Made by a program: the position numbers and the translations under genes. Below, piece by piece: positions 45,598 through 54,836 of a stretch of DNA of 64,000 bases. Location: positions 4,083,640-4,147,639 of the forward strand of contig AP017375.1 in NCBI GenBank assembly GCA_002355455.1. The letters run 5' to 3'. Source of the stretch: Stanieria sp. NIES-3757. GTDB lineage: Bacteria; Cyanobacteriota; Cyanobacteriia; Cyanobacteriales; Xenococcaceae. Every line of letters starts with the position of its first letter. Position 1 is the first letter of the stretch. The notes under the pieces are model-generated. The model saw nothing but the letters and a program-made list of their open reading frames with translations, did no database searches and was not told the DNA's origin.

Positions 45598-48216
45598 TTA
45601 ATTACTAATTCGAGGTTGAATTAAAGCGATCGCTTTAGTCACGCTTTCTGGTAAAATTACGACAAGACTACCTTGATTAGCAATACTTAAACCAGTTTCA
45701 ATTGCCTCAGTTTCATTGAGAATTTTTTCATAAGAGATGTGAGGATTTTCTCGTACAATTCCTTTGGCAATTAAATCGGCTACTTCACCTCGCTCTCTTC
45801 CTCTGGTATCCTCATCTTCTTTGATAATGATTCGATCAAAAGTTTGGGCTGAGATTTGTCCTAATAAGATCAGATCTTCGTCTCTGCGATCGCCAGGCCC
45901 CCCCACTACACCAATTTTTTCGCCTTCCCAATTACGGACAAAACCACCTACAGCTTGATAACCGTGAGGATTATGGGCATAATCTATTAAAACGTGATAA
46001 TTTCCCAGCTCGAATAAATTCATCCTACCAGGAGTCTGATCCGCAGATGGTTTAAAGGTTCTTATTCCCCGACGAATTAATTCTATATCTACTCCTTGAG
46101 CAAAAGCAGCCAAACAGCCTGCTAAAGCATTAGCAATCATAAACGGAGCCATTCCTCCCATCGTCACAGGAATATTAACCGCTTTTTCAATTCTCAAAGT
46201 CCATTGTCCTTCCAAAATCGAAAGATAGCCATTTTCATAAACTGCTGCTAATCCGTTGCGACGAATATGGTCGATAATAATTGGATTATCGGGATTCATC
46301 GAAAAGTAAGCTACCTTACATTTAACTTTTTGTGCCATAGCTGCTACTAAAGGATCGTCTGCATTGAGAACCGCATATCCTTCAGCTTTGACAGTCTCCG
46401 CTACTACACCTTTGACTTGTGCCATTTGTTCGATGGTATCAATATCACTGATACCCAAGTGATCGGCAGCTACATTTAAAACTACTCCAATATCACAACT
46501 ATCAAAGGCAAGTCCCGAACGGAGAATTCCTCCTCGTGCTGATTCTAAAATAGCGACTTCTACAGTGGGGTCTTTTAAAATTACTCCTGCACTATAAGGA
46601 CCAGTGTTATCACCTTTTTCAACTAAATATTCATCAATATAAATCCCATCGGTAGTAGTATAACCAACTACTTGACCAGTTTGTCTATACAAATGAGCAG
46701 TTAAACGTGTGGTAGTAGTTTTTCCGTTAGTACCTGTAATGGCAATAATCGGAATCCGACTAGAAGTTCCTCCAGGAAACAACATATCTAACACTGGTGC
46801 AGCAATGTTGCGGGGTAAACCTTGACTAGGAGAAGCGTGCATTCTAAACCCTGGTGCTGCATTGACTTCGACAATTACCCCATCAATTTCTCTTAAGGGT
46901 TTACTAATATCAGCAGCAACAATATCAATTCCTGCAATATCCAAACCAATAATTTTAGCTACTCGTTGTGCCAACCAAATATTTTCGGGATGAATTACTT
47001 CGGTGCGGTCTACGGCAATTCCTCCTGTACTCAGATTTGCAGTAGCACGTAAATAAGCTATTTTTCCTGCTGGTAAAACCGTACTCATGGTGTAGCCTTG
47101 CTTTTCCAAAACGGCTAGAGAAGTGCGGTCTACAGTGATTTTAGTGAGAATGTTATCATGTCCTTCTCCTCGATTGGGGTCGAGATTAGTAATTTCAATT
47201 AATTCTTCAACTGTAGACTTCCCATCACCAATCACATGAGCGGGAATTCTTTCCGCAACGGCGACTACCTTACCATTAATTACCAAGACTCGGTGGTCGC
47301 TGCCTTGATAATAACGTTCAATAATTACTGATTTAGTTTTGGAAGCAGCACTGGCTAGATCGTAGGCTTCTTCTGCTTCTGCCCAACTATTAATATTAAT
47401 GGTAATACCTCTACCATGATTACCATCCAGAGGTTTAATTACAATCGGATAACTACCTACATCAGCGATCGCATCTTCTAATTCATCTAAATATTGAATT
47501 ACTGTACCTTTGGGAACTGGAATTCCTGCATCGGCTAAGATTGTTTTAGTTCCTTCTTTATCACACGCCAGTTCAACCCCAAGAATACTTGAATTTTGAG
47601 TTAGTGTTGCTTGAATGCGCTTTTGTTTAGCCCCATATCCTAATTGCAACATGGCACGCGCACTAAGCCACATCCATGGTATTTTACGGGCTTCTACCTC
47701 TTTAATGATCGTTTCTGTTGAAGGTCCTAAAGCAGCGTTAGCATATAGATCCTTTAAATCAGCTAAATCTTGTTCTAACTCCGCAGTTGAATAAGTTCCG
47801 ATTTCAACAATAGAATTACACAGTCTAACTGCTGCCCTACCAGCATAGCGTCCTGCTTGTTCTTCTACATATTCATAAACCACATTAAAAACCCCAGGTG
47901 TTGAGGTTTCTCTGGTGCGTCCAAATCCAACTGGCATTCCTGCCAATTCTTGCAATTCTAGAGCTACGTGTTCGACGATATGCCCCATTAGTGTTCCTTC
48001 TTGAACTCGCTCAAAAAAACCACCCCGATGACCGCGAGAACAATAATGTTCAATTAAACTGGGTAGTACCTTAATTAATCCATCATAAAAACCTGGAATT
48101 TGAGCGGAGGTTTTTTCAATTAATTCTTCTAAGTCAAGGCGCATGACGACTAATTTGTGTCGACGGATACTCCAGTAATTTGGACCACGTAGGGTTTGTG
48201 TTTTCAGAATTCGCAT
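45598..48216 (-). CDS. cphA: Cyanophycin synthetase
   Basis: 872 aa, standard CphA length. Builds the nitrogen reserve polymer multi-L-arginyl-poly-L-aspartate without ribosomes. N-terminal domain begins MRILKTQTLRGPNYWSIRRH; ATP-grasp domain (about 210-470) with PIVIKPLDGNHGRGITI; Mur-ligase-like domain with P-loop TGTNGKTTTT (about 490-500), VAILESARGGILRSG and VLIDYAHNPHG. ATG 48216. The usual partner cyanophycinase (cphB) is not adjacent. Regulated in other cyanobacteria by arginine/nitrogen status through PII; no NtcA site could be fixed. Confidence 0.97.
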   Translation of the reverse strand: MRILKTQTLRGPNYWSIRRHKLVVMRLDLEELIEKTSAQIPGFYDGLIKVLPSLIEHYCSRGHRGGFFERVQEGTLMGHIVEHVALELQELAGMPVGFGRTRETSTPGVFNVVYEYVEEQAGRYAGRAAVRLCNSIVEIGTYSTAELEQDLADLKDLYANAALGPSTETIIKEVEARKIPWMWLSARAMLQLGYGAKQKRIQATLTQNSSILGVELACDKEGTKTILADAGIPVPKGTVIQYLDELEDAIADVGSYPIVIKPLDGNHGRGITININSWAEAEEAYDLASAASKTKSVIIERYYQGSDHRVLVINGKVVAVAERIPAHVIGDGKSTVEELIEITNLDPNRGEGHDNILTKITVDRTSLAVLEKQGYTMSTVLPAGKIAYLRATANLSTGGIAVDRTEVIHPENIWLAQRVAKIIGLDIAGIDIVAADISKPLREIDGVIVEVNAAPGFRMHASPSQGLPRNIAAPVLDMLFPGGTSSRIPIIAITGTNGKTTTTRLTAHLYRQTGQVVGYTTTDGIYIDEYLVEKGDNTGPYSAGVILKDPTVEVAILESARGGILRSGLAFDSCDIGVVLNVAADHLGISDIDTIEQMAQVKGVVAETVKAEGYAVLNADDPLVAAMAQKVKCKVAYFSMNPDNPIIIDHIRRNGLAAVYENGYLSILEGQWTLRIEKAVNIPVTMGGMAPFMIANALAGCLAAFAQGVDIELIRRGIRTFKPSADQTPGRMNLFELGNYHVLIDYAHNPHGYQAVGGFVRNWEGEKIGVVGGPGDRRDEDLILLGQISAQTFDRIIIKEDEDTRGRERGEVADLIAKGIVRENPHISYEKILNETEAIETGLSIANQGSLVVILPESVTKAIALIQPRISN

Positions 48217-48339
48217 ATTTGCTTGGTTTTAGAGGTCAGACTCAAGAGGCACAGCATTGGGCATATAATAGTCTCTCGTTCTCACGATTTGCTGTACTGT
48301 TACTGATGAACAGTTTTCCAAATTTTTTAGATTACAGGA

Positions 48340-48480
48340 AAAACTGGTTAGTGTGAAAGATAAAGGTCAAGTTTTCCTGACCGAGGAACATCGGTACGTG
48401 CCATCTCCCGAGTTCAACTCGGCAGAACGGAAGCCCGAAGGGGAGTACCTACCACTTAATCTTGTTAAGTTAGCAATAAT
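48340..48480 (+). mobile_element. Possible 3'-end relic of an IS605/TnpB-type element
   Basis: Within AT-rich DNA, this stretch has CGAGGAACATCGG, the perfect hairpin CCGAGTTCAACTCGG and then CAGAACGGAAGCCCGAAGGG, followed by GAGTACCTACC. GC-rich hairpins with GGAAGCCC near a vanished open frame resemble the right ends of TnpB elements, which also encode the guide RNA scaffold. The frame through it (48353-48568) has no TnpB domain left. Assignment rests on pattern memory only. Confidence 0.35.
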
Positions 48481-48616
48481 CCCATATAAGTCAAGATTGA
48501 CCTTCTATCTAAATAGAGATTTTATGCTTGATTTTGCTTTTTCACTATTAAAGTTTTTCCATAATTAAAATTTATAATACTGAAGCCAAATTTTAAATCT
48601 AATTGTTCAGTAAGTT

Positions 48617-48660
48617 AAAAGCGATCGCGTACGCGCCTCGGCTTTGCCGAGATCGCTTTT
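48617..48660 (+). repeat. HIP1-bearing hairpin repeat, copy A
   Basis: AAAAGCGATCGCGTACGCGC, then CTCGGC-TTT-GCCGAG and ATCGCTTTT. The first and last nine bases also pair, giving a long hairpin. A 40-nt exact inverted copy lies at 50466-50505. Confidence 0.8.
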
Positions 48661-49149
48661 AGATGAAGAAATACCCATCTTGCTGCTACCTAGTTAATTG
48701 GTTGTTTAACGCAATGCTAGCTTATTAACAAATGATCCTGCTTAGCAAGCAGCCTAATCTCTTCAAAAATTTCCTCCTTTTGGTAAAAGCCAAAATCATA
48801 GTTAGATTTCTCAATTTATAGAAAATTTTATGGATAAAGATACCAATTATATCCTAGTTATGAATATTAATAATCAATAAAAAGTTTGGCTCAACTATAG
48901 TAAAAAATCTTCCAACCTAAACTTCATCAAGTTAAAAGCGTTGTTATGAGAAGTTTTTTTTAAGAACCAAAAATAAAAATCATTAAATCTACTTGAAAAT
49001 CTTTACTAATAAGGGGTGACTATGCTATTTGTGATAATAGGAATAATAATTCAAAATTTTCCTTCAGCAATAATCAAAGTAAGCAATTAGCTATTACTCA
49101 AATGCGAGTTGATAATTGCTTCTATAGCTCCTGTTGATCGAGAAAACTA

Positions 49150-49404
49150 ATGCTAGTTCAAACAAATATAAAAGAATTATCTATGGGTTCGGTTGCCACC
49201 ATTGTTGGCTTTGATAAAGTCTATGGTGGTTACATCGGTAAATTATTAGCAAAAGGTTTGACCCCTGGAACAACTTTTACAGTCCTTAATCTGACTCTTC
49301 CAGGAAGTGAAATTGCAATTATGCTGCCAGAGAAAATTGTTAAACTATCGAAGCCAGAAGTAGATGCTCTCTGCGTCGAAGAAATTAAAGAAGAAGAAAC
49401 TTAA
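49150..49404 (+). CDS. FeoA-domain protein
   Basis: 84 aa. SH3-like FeoA domain: ELSMGSVATIVGF, KLLAKGLTPGTTFTVLN, GSEIAIMLPEKIVKL. FeoA works with the FeoB ferrous-iron channel in many bacteria; here no feoB follows, so it may be a stand-alone or metal-sensing relative. Acidic tail (VEEIKEEET). ATG 49150. Flanked at both sides by inverted copies of the HIP1 hairpin repeat (48.6 and 50.5 kb). Confidence 0.85.
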   Translation: MLVQTNIKELSMGSVATIVGFDKVYGGYIGKLLAKGLTPGTTFTVLNLTLPGSEIAIMLPEKIVKLSKPEVDALCVEEIKEEET

Positions 49405-49469
49405 TTTATCCTCAATTTAGGTTAACAACAACGCAAATAACCATTATTTTTCCTTTTTTAGATAAATTG

Positions 49470-49898
49470 TTACTGCAACACACCTACCCATATTCCGATC
49501 AAGGCTATTGCTATCACTATGAGGGAAACAATGAAAGCATTTTTAGTCTGAGGAGAAATCTGTGCTTGCTCTCGAAGCTCATCAGTATTAGCACTAAGAA
49601 AACGTTGTCTTTGGATAGTGAAGTACAATACTTGTGAAGCTACCAGCAAACTAAGGGGGAAAATCACCCAACGACTTGCGACCGCCAAACCACTACCACT
49701 AAGTAGAGTCAGTAATGAACTGATCGATAAAAATTGGCTGACTAACTTGTCTTCTTTTTCCTGAGTCAGAGATTCAATGGCAGAATCAATAAAATTGGCT
49801 TGACGAGCCATCTTAAAAGTAATCAAACCACCAAAAATCCAGAAAATTCCAAAGATACGTAATAACCATTCCAACAATAACATGAATACATTAATCAT
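49470..49898 (-). CDS. Four-helix membrane protein of unknown function
   Basis: 142 aa with four predicted membrane helices: about 5-27 (LLLEWLLRIFGIFWIFGGL), 52-72, 76-93 and 120-140. The loop between helices 1 and 2 is charged (NFIDSAIESLTQEKEDKL). No recognised domain or catalytic residue. ATG 49898 is divergent from the GNAT gene by 40 bp, so the two probably share a promoter region. Conserved hypothetical by appearance. Confidence 0.7.
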   Translation of the reverse strand: MINVFMLLLEWLLRIFGIFWIFGGLITFKMARQANFIDSAIESLTQEKEDKLVSQFLSISSLLTLLSGSGLAVASRWVIFPLSLLVASQVLYFTIQRQRFLSANTDELREQAQISPQTKNAFIVSLIVIAIALIGIWVGVLQ

Positions 49899-49938
49899 AA
49901 TCGAGTGCCATCAAAGTAAAGTTAAGTAAAGTTGTTCA

Positions 49939-50448
49939 ATGAGCTTAGTATTTGAAACTCAGAGATTACTATTAAAACCGATCTTCAAAAGTGATCTTGA
50001 GCCACTACACAATATTTTGACCGACCCTTACGTAAGAAAATATTTGTGTGATGACAATGTCTTTTCTATGCAACAAACTGAAGAAATGTTAGTAGAAAGT
50101 CAAAGACTTTTTGAGGAAGAAAAATTAGGTCTTTGGTTAATAAAAACTAAAAACAATCAAGAAGTAGGTGGATTTGTAGGTTTGTGGTATTTTTTTGAGG
50201 AAGCTCAACCTCAATTAGCTTACGCACTGTTACCAAAAGCAACTAAAAAAGGTTATGCAACTGAAGCATCAAGCAAGATAATAAAATATTGTTTTGACGA
50301 ACTTGGTTACCAATATCTAATTGCAAGTTCTGACAAATTAAACCTTGAATCTCATCAGGTAGCAGAACGATTAGGCATGAAAAAAATAGAGGAGAGAATA
50401 ATTAACAATAATCCTATTTTGTTCTTCAGAATTGACAAAGAGCAATAA
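49939..50448 (+). CDS. GNAT-family N-acetyltransferase (RimJ/RimL type)
   Basis: 169 aa. Starts FETQRLLLKPIFKSDLEPLH and has the acetyl-CoA loop region PQLAYALLPKATKKGYATEA, then SHQVAERLGMKKIEER typical of the Acetyltransf_3 group that acetylates ribosomal protein N-termini or small molecules. ATG 49939. Substrate unknown. Immediately followed by hairpin repeat copy B. Confidence 0.9.
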   Translation: MSLVFETQRLLLKPIFKSDLEPLHNILTDPYVRKYLCDDNVFSMQQTEEMLVESQRLFEEEKLGLWLIKTKNNQEVGGFVGLWYFFEEAQPQLAYALLPKATKKGYATEASSKIIKYCFDELGYQYLIASSDKLNLESHQVAERLGMKKIEERIINNNPILFFRIDKEQ

Positions 50449-50465
50449 CTTATTAAACGAAATTA

Positions 50466-50505
50466 AAAAGCGATCTCGGCAAAGCCGAGGCGCGTACGCG
50501 ATCGC
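50466..50505 (-). repeat. HIP1-bearing hairpin repeat, copy B (inverted)
   Basis: Exact reverse complement of copy A over 40 nt, 1.8 kb away. The two copies bracket feoA-like, membrane-protein and GNAT genes. Lies 18 bp past the GNAT stop. The remaining 50506-50898 is AT-rich and holds no gene. Confidence 0.8.
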
Positions 50506-50898
50506 CTAAAATATTAAATCTACCAATTAAAAACCAATTTAGCCTAATATTATTATTATTGGGTTTGACTTAATCTATATTTTGCAAATAAGCTGCTGGT
50601 GCATTTAATTTACTGGTTGAGAAAAGGCAGAAGGCAGGGGGCAAGAGGACAAGATAAATATGCAATTTAAATAAACAACAGCTTAGCAATATTTTTAGAG
50701 AATGATTTTTTAGCATAATTAATTTGATCATTAATAATTTTATTTTTTTTGTTTTCTTTAAACAAAATTTATAAAACTAGATAGTTATTTAAAGAGATGA
50801 TTAATTCCAATAAAAATACGGAAATTATTTTTGACATCTAGGAAAATACTTAGATATATTTAACTAAATAAATCAATTAAATTCATACAAGAATTTTC

Positions 50899-51705
50899 AT
50901 GAAAAATAAACATTTAAATTTATTGCGTTCTTCTTTATTTGCTACTAGTTTAACTATTGGTTCTTTTGTTTCATTTCCTGCTTTTGCTGTCCCTAATCTT
51001 CAATTAGATATATTAGGCGGTTCTTATGATTTGACTGATGAATCAATCTTTCTTAATACTAATAGCAACTTTAATTTATTTGCATATTGTAGTCCTAGCA
51101 ATCAAAACAATTGTCTTTCTCAAAAGCATTTTATTTCCATTGCAATTTTAGATGAGAATGAAAATTCACTAACTACTGGTACTAATTTTGGTTCTTTTGT
51201 TTTTAATGGAATTACCTATGGGAATGGTGGTAATGCATTAACTTTTGGTACACCACCTCTCAACGATCCAGCGGGTCAAGATAGCGATCCAGGAGATTTA
51301 CCAACTCATGGTGTATTTCCTACTTTATTCTCAGAAATTAGTTTTGATTTCGTTTCTTCTAAAACTAGAGAAGAAGTAAATACTCAAGATAATCCTGGTA
51401 CTGCTTTGAATGCGGATACTAGTCCTACTAATACAACTCTTTTATATCAAGATTTTAATGTTGATATTTCTGGTTTAAATACTGGTTATCGTGTTCACTT
51501 CGATCTTTACAATGAAGAATTTAAAACCAATAAAAATGGTTCCGATCTGGATGTAGATAAATTTGCTCCTTTTTCTCATGATGCTTATGCTAAAAAAATA
51601 GATAAACCCAATAATCCCCAAGATGTTCCTGAGCCTGGAACAGCATTAGCTCTTGGTTTATTAGCTGTTGGTTCTTTATCTTTTTTGAAAAAAAGAACAG
51701 CTTAA
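50899..51705 (+). CDS. PEP-CTERM-sorted exported protein
   Basis: 268 aa. Signal peptide about 1-30 (ending PAFAVPN), a beta-rich domain of about 200 residues with GNGGNALTFGTPPLND and YRVHFDLYNEEF, and a C-terminal PEP-CTERM signal: VPEPGTALALGLLAVG, a hydrophobic helix, KKRTA. Such proteins are cut by an exosortase (not in the window) and released or attached to the extracellular matrix. Resembles the choice-of-anchor N proteins. ATG 50899; AT-rich 450 bp leader region upstream. Confidence 0.87.
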   Translation: MKNKHLNLLRSSLFATSLTIGSFVSFPAFAVPNLQLDILGGSYDLTDESIFLNTNSNFNLFAYCSPSNQNNCLSQKHFISIAILDENENSLTTGTNFGSFVFNGITYGNGGNALTFGTPPLNDPAGQDSDPGDLPTHGVFPTLFSEISFDFVSSKTREEVNTQDNPGTALNADTSPTNTTLLYQDFNVDISGLNTGYRVHFDLYNEEFKTNKNGSDLDVDKFAPFSHDAYAKKIDKPNNPQDVPEPGTALALGLLAVGSLSFLKKRTA

Positions 51706-51803
51706 GTTTATTTCAATAATTTAATCATTAGGTAGTAGAAAATTTTTCAGTAGGTGTTTATATTTTCTATTCCTATTTTTATTTTAATGTTTTAATAAAT
51801 ATT

Positions 51804-51971
51804 TTAATCGTCACCAAGACCCCAACTCACAATCAATAAACAAGCTATACCCAAAAACATCCAGCCAAAAGAACCTAAATAATTAAAAAAATTAATTGGA
51901 AAAAAAACTAAAAGGGAACACAGTAGCCAATTACTTAAAAGCAGAAAAATTACAATAACTCCAATCAGCAT
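51804..51971 (-). CDS. Small two-helix membrane protein (55 aa)
   Basis: 55 codons from ATG 51971 to TAA 51804. Two hydrophobic helices: about 2-24 (MLIGVIVIFLLLSNWLLCSL) and 35-50 (FGWMFLGIACLLIVSW), joined by FFPINFFNYLGS, ending GLGDD. Composition strongly membrane-like over its full length, which supports a real gene, although the Shine-Dalgarno is weak. Family unknown. Opposite strand to the neighbouring secreted-protein genes. Confidence 0.5.
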   Translation of the reverse strand: MLIGVIVIFLLLSNWLLCSLLVFFPINFFNYLGSFGWMFLGIACLLIVSWGLGDD

Positions 51972-52253
51972 CTTAATTTGTTTAAAAATATAATAAATTT
52001 TTTATTATGTTTTTTAGCAAAAACTATAATTTAATTGTAAGTCTAATTGGTATAATCTAAGAAAATATTTGCGTCAGATAAACTTAAAATCTAAAAATAT
52101 TTTCGCTGATTTTAAGCTTATAAACAAATCAAAAATAATATTTATCCCACTACTAACTTTGTTTTAAGTTAATTTCTATCAAGTCAACCACCGATAGATA
52201 TACAGTGATTGCAATTGCTAATTTTCTCCTAGACAAAAATTAATAAAATAGTA

Positions 52254-52718
52254 ATGTTAAAATCTCGTAGTCCCAGTTTAATTTCGATAGTTTTGACAGG
52301 ATTTACTTTACCTGTCTTAGCGCAAAAGTATGATTTTAATGACTTTAGTTTAGCAGCAGGTTTTAATCCGACAGAAGTTATTGTGACTGGTTATACTAGC
52401 GGTGCTTATTCTTTAGCTTCAATTGTTAATCAAGATAAGTACGGAAATCCCTGCATGGGTTATGGAGATCCAAAACCAGACCACATAATGGTTTTAGAAA
52501 ATGATTTTCCGAAACTTACTATACAGGTAGATAGTGGCGGTCAAGATACAACTCTAATTATTAAAGGTTCTAATAACGAAATTCGCTGCGGTTTTGGTCA
52601 AGATAATCTTAAAGATGCCTTGATTAAAGGTTCAGATTGGCAAGCAGGAGAATATTATATTTGGGTAGGTTCAATTGTTCCTAATCAAAGAGCTAATTAC
52701 CGTTTATCTGTCAAATAA
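52254..52718 (+). CDS. Small exported beta-rich protein (PPC-like)
   Basis: 154 aa. Signal peptide about 1-23 (LTGFTLPVLAQK). Mature part with two Cys (NPCMGYG and IRCGFG) that may form a disulfide, and DTTLIIKGSNN then WQAGEYYIWVGS, which resemble the final strands of bacterial pre-peptidase C-terminal (PPC-like) domains. Not part of a protease here. Periplasmic or secreted; function unknown. ATG 52254 in AT-rich DNA, just before cysE. Confidence 0.7.
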   Translation: MLKSRSPSLISIVLTGFTLPVLAQKYDFNDFSLAAGFNPTEVIVTGYTSGAYSLASIVNQDKYGNPCMGYGDPKPDHIMVLENDFPKLTIQVDSGGQDTTLIIKGSNNEIRCGFGQDNLKDALIKGSDWQAGEYYIWVGSIVPNQRANYRLSVK

Positions 52719-52825
52719 TTCAAAATAATTAGGACGGATTTTTCTACCCAAAGTAGTGTAATAAAATATCCTTTGAGCGATAAGATAGATTAGTGATTAA
52801 TGATACTAACAGATAAGAATTTCCC

Positions 52826-53593
52826 GTGCTATCTTCATTATCTAAAGACTTTCGCATCATTTTCGACCGTGACCCGGCTGCTCGTAACTGGTTAGAGGTT
52901 TTATTTTGCTATCCAGGCTTACAAGCTCTTGTGTTTCATCGCTTTGCTCACTGGTTATATTGTGTTGGGATTCCCTTCATTCCTCGACTTATTTCTCATC
53001 TAGGGCGTTTTTTAACAGGAATTGAAATCCATCCTGGAGCGCAAATCGGTCAAGGAGTTTTTATCGACCATGGAATGGGTGTAGTAATTGGTGAGACTGC
53101 GATTGTAGGAGATTACTCTCTGATTTATCAAGGAGTAACTCTTGGTGGGACAGGAAAGCAAACAGGAAAACGCCATCCTACTCTAGGCGAAAATGTGGTT
53201 GTAGGTGCTGGCGCAAAAGTTTTAGGCAATCTTCAAATTGGTAATAATGTTCGTATCGGTGCAGGTTCAGTAGTTTTGAAAGATGTTCCTTCTGACTGTA
53301 CTGTAGTTGGTGTACCTGGTAGAATCATTTATCGTTCTGGAGTCCGAGTTAATCCTCTCGAACATGGTAATCTTCCAGATTCAGAAGCTTTAGTAATTCG
53401 TGCTTTGGTAGATCGAATTGAATCTTTAGAACAACAAGTAGAAAGTTTACAACAATCTCATCAACAAAATAATTCTTTAGTAGCTGCGGTTTTATCAGAA
53501 TCAAGTGACAAAGAACTTCTTGAAGAATTGGGAGAATGTTGTCGCTTAAGGGATAAAGAAATCAGCGAATTTTTAGCAGGAAGCGAGTTCTAA
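52826..53593 (+). CDS. cysE: Serine O-acetyltransferase
   Basis: 255 aa. Acetylates serine with acetyl-CoA, first step of cysteine synthesis. Begins at a GTG (52826; [19 protein letters not shown]). Left-handed beta-helix hexapeptides from about 70 to 170: [19 protein letters not shown] (with catalytic Asp/His), [32 protein letters not shown]. The C-terminal about 60 residues are a charged coiled coil ([17 protein letters not shown]), an addition seen in cyanobacterial members. Its stop overlaps the facing FMN-protein gene by 4 bp. Confidence 0.95.
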   Translation: MLSSLSKDFRIIFDRDPAARNWLEVLFCYPGLQALVFHRFAHWLYCVGIPFIPRLISHLGRFLTGIEIHPGAQIGQGVFIDHGMGVVIGETAIVGDYSLIYQGVTLGGTGKQTGKRHPTLGENVVVGAGAKVLGNLQIGNNVRIGAGSVVLKDVPSDCTVVGVPGRIIYRSGVRVNPLEHGNLPDSEALVIRALVDRIESLEQQVESLQQSHQQNNSLVAAVLSESSDKELLEELGECCRLRDKEISEFLAGSEF

Positions 53594-54174
53594 GGATTAA
53601 CTGATTTACTTATCCAACTTTGGTCTTTAGATAGGATATACCAACAACGATTCTGTGGATCGCCTTTTAATTCTAGGTGGTCTACTTTTTTAGGTTTTAA
53701 TAATAATAAACAAAAATTATCGAGGGGGTTTAGTTCGGAGGGAGCAGGGGGTGAAAATGCCTCTTGATTTGATTCTCTTGTGTGTCCAGGATCTGGCCAG
53801 GCAAATTGTAAGCGAGCAGGAGAGGATAATTTTTGCCAAGCTATTTGACGAGCTAATTTTAAAGAATTATCTTGCTCTTTTTCTGTGATTAAAAGAAGAG
53901 TCCCAAAAATACGAAATTGTTCACGACTTTTGGTAAAATACCAACAAATTTCTGCTTCAGATTGGTATTGAATCTGAGCAATTTTTGCGCTTCGAGAATC
54001 AGTGATGATTTGTAAATAATTAGTACCTTCTAAAAAACCTCGAAATACTACTGTGCGGTTAGCAGGTAATCCTTCTGGAGTAATAGTAGCTAGTTGTAAA
54101 TAACGAGAATGAGCTTGAGCGCGATTGAGATGAAGAGCGCGAGCTAAATGCGATCGCCATGGAGCTATGGACAT
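53590..54174 (-). CDS. Pyridoxamine-phosphate-oxidase-like FMN-binding protein
   Basis: 194 aa from ATG 54174 ([14 protein letters not shown]); the frame runs to a TTG at 54198, but the ATG fits the family better. PNPOx-like split barrel: [20 protein letters not shown] (FMN phosphate contacts), [24 protein letters not shown]. The [10 protein letters not shown] stretch and C-terminal [11 protein letters not shown] belong to the cyanobacterial Alr4036-like FMN-binding group. Whether it oxidises pyridoxamine phosphate or another substrate is unknown. Confidence 0.85.
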   Translation of the reverse strand: MSIAPWRSHLARALHLNRAQAHSRYLQLATITPEGLPANRTVVFRGFLEGTNYLQIITDSRSAKIAQIQYQSEAEICWYFTKSREQFRIFGTLLLITEKEQDNSLKLARQIAWQKLSSPARLQFAWPDPGHTRESNQEAFSPPAPSELNPLDNFCLLLLKPKKVDHLELKGDPQNRCWYILSKDQSWISKSVNP

Positions 54175-54836
54175 ATAAATCTTATCTTTAATAACCAAAA
54201 GTAAAGTAAATTTGTTTGTTTTAAATATTGTAATCGTTTAAGGTGCATTACATTATTTTTTATATTTCAGATTAAAAAACAAAAAAAACAAGCAAGCTAA
54301 ATTGATGAAAATACTTATATTTTGAATATTTTAATTTTTAATTATATTTTTTTTTAATGAATTTACTGTATTTTTTTTCAAAAAACTTCTATTGTATTAC
54401 ATTATATTGTATTTATCTATATAAAAAATTGTATTGCTTAAGTAATTATGATCACAGTGAGTTAGTTCATGAAAATTTTATAAATAGAAGAGTAATTTCA
54501 ATTAAGAACTAATGAAGTAATTCCAAATCAGAGGGTTAGAGGCTAAGTAATATTTAGCCTTATCTAAAACTTTTTCTAACGAACTTTTCTGATTGAAATT
54601 TGTTCAAGTTGCCACAAATTTTTAAATAAATAGCTTGAGCTAATTAGAAACTTTTCTACTAACCAACAACACAATCAAAAAACAATACCCTTTACAAAAA
54701 GCAATAAGAATACAGATAAATCTGACGGAATAATCGACAAAAATTAAGCTTAATTAAATCTTTTATTGCTTTTTCTAATTGGTATTAGCGATTCAACTTT
54801 TTGATTGATATATCAATCTTATAGGTGTTGAAAAAT
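54175..54836. other. Very AT-rich intergenic region
   Basis: About 660 bp with long A/T runs, for example around 54290-54430, and no coding frame or GC-rich hairpin. Leader of the CAP-domain gene is at its right end. Nothing else supported. Confidence 0.5.

Larger units (their letters stand above)
48217..49149. other. Long intergenic region with IS605-like relic and hairpin repeat
   Basis: 933 bp without a supported gene. 48340-48480 carries GC-rich hairpins that look like the 3' end of an IS605/TnpB element. 48617-48660 is hairpin repeat copy A. The rest, about 48661-49149, is AT-rich with no frame; the feoA-like promoter should lie at its right end. Confidence 0.5.

Noticed and set aside
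54199-54836. Possible replication origin because of strong AT bias
   Set aside because: No DnaA-box cluster and no dnaA/dnaN nearby.
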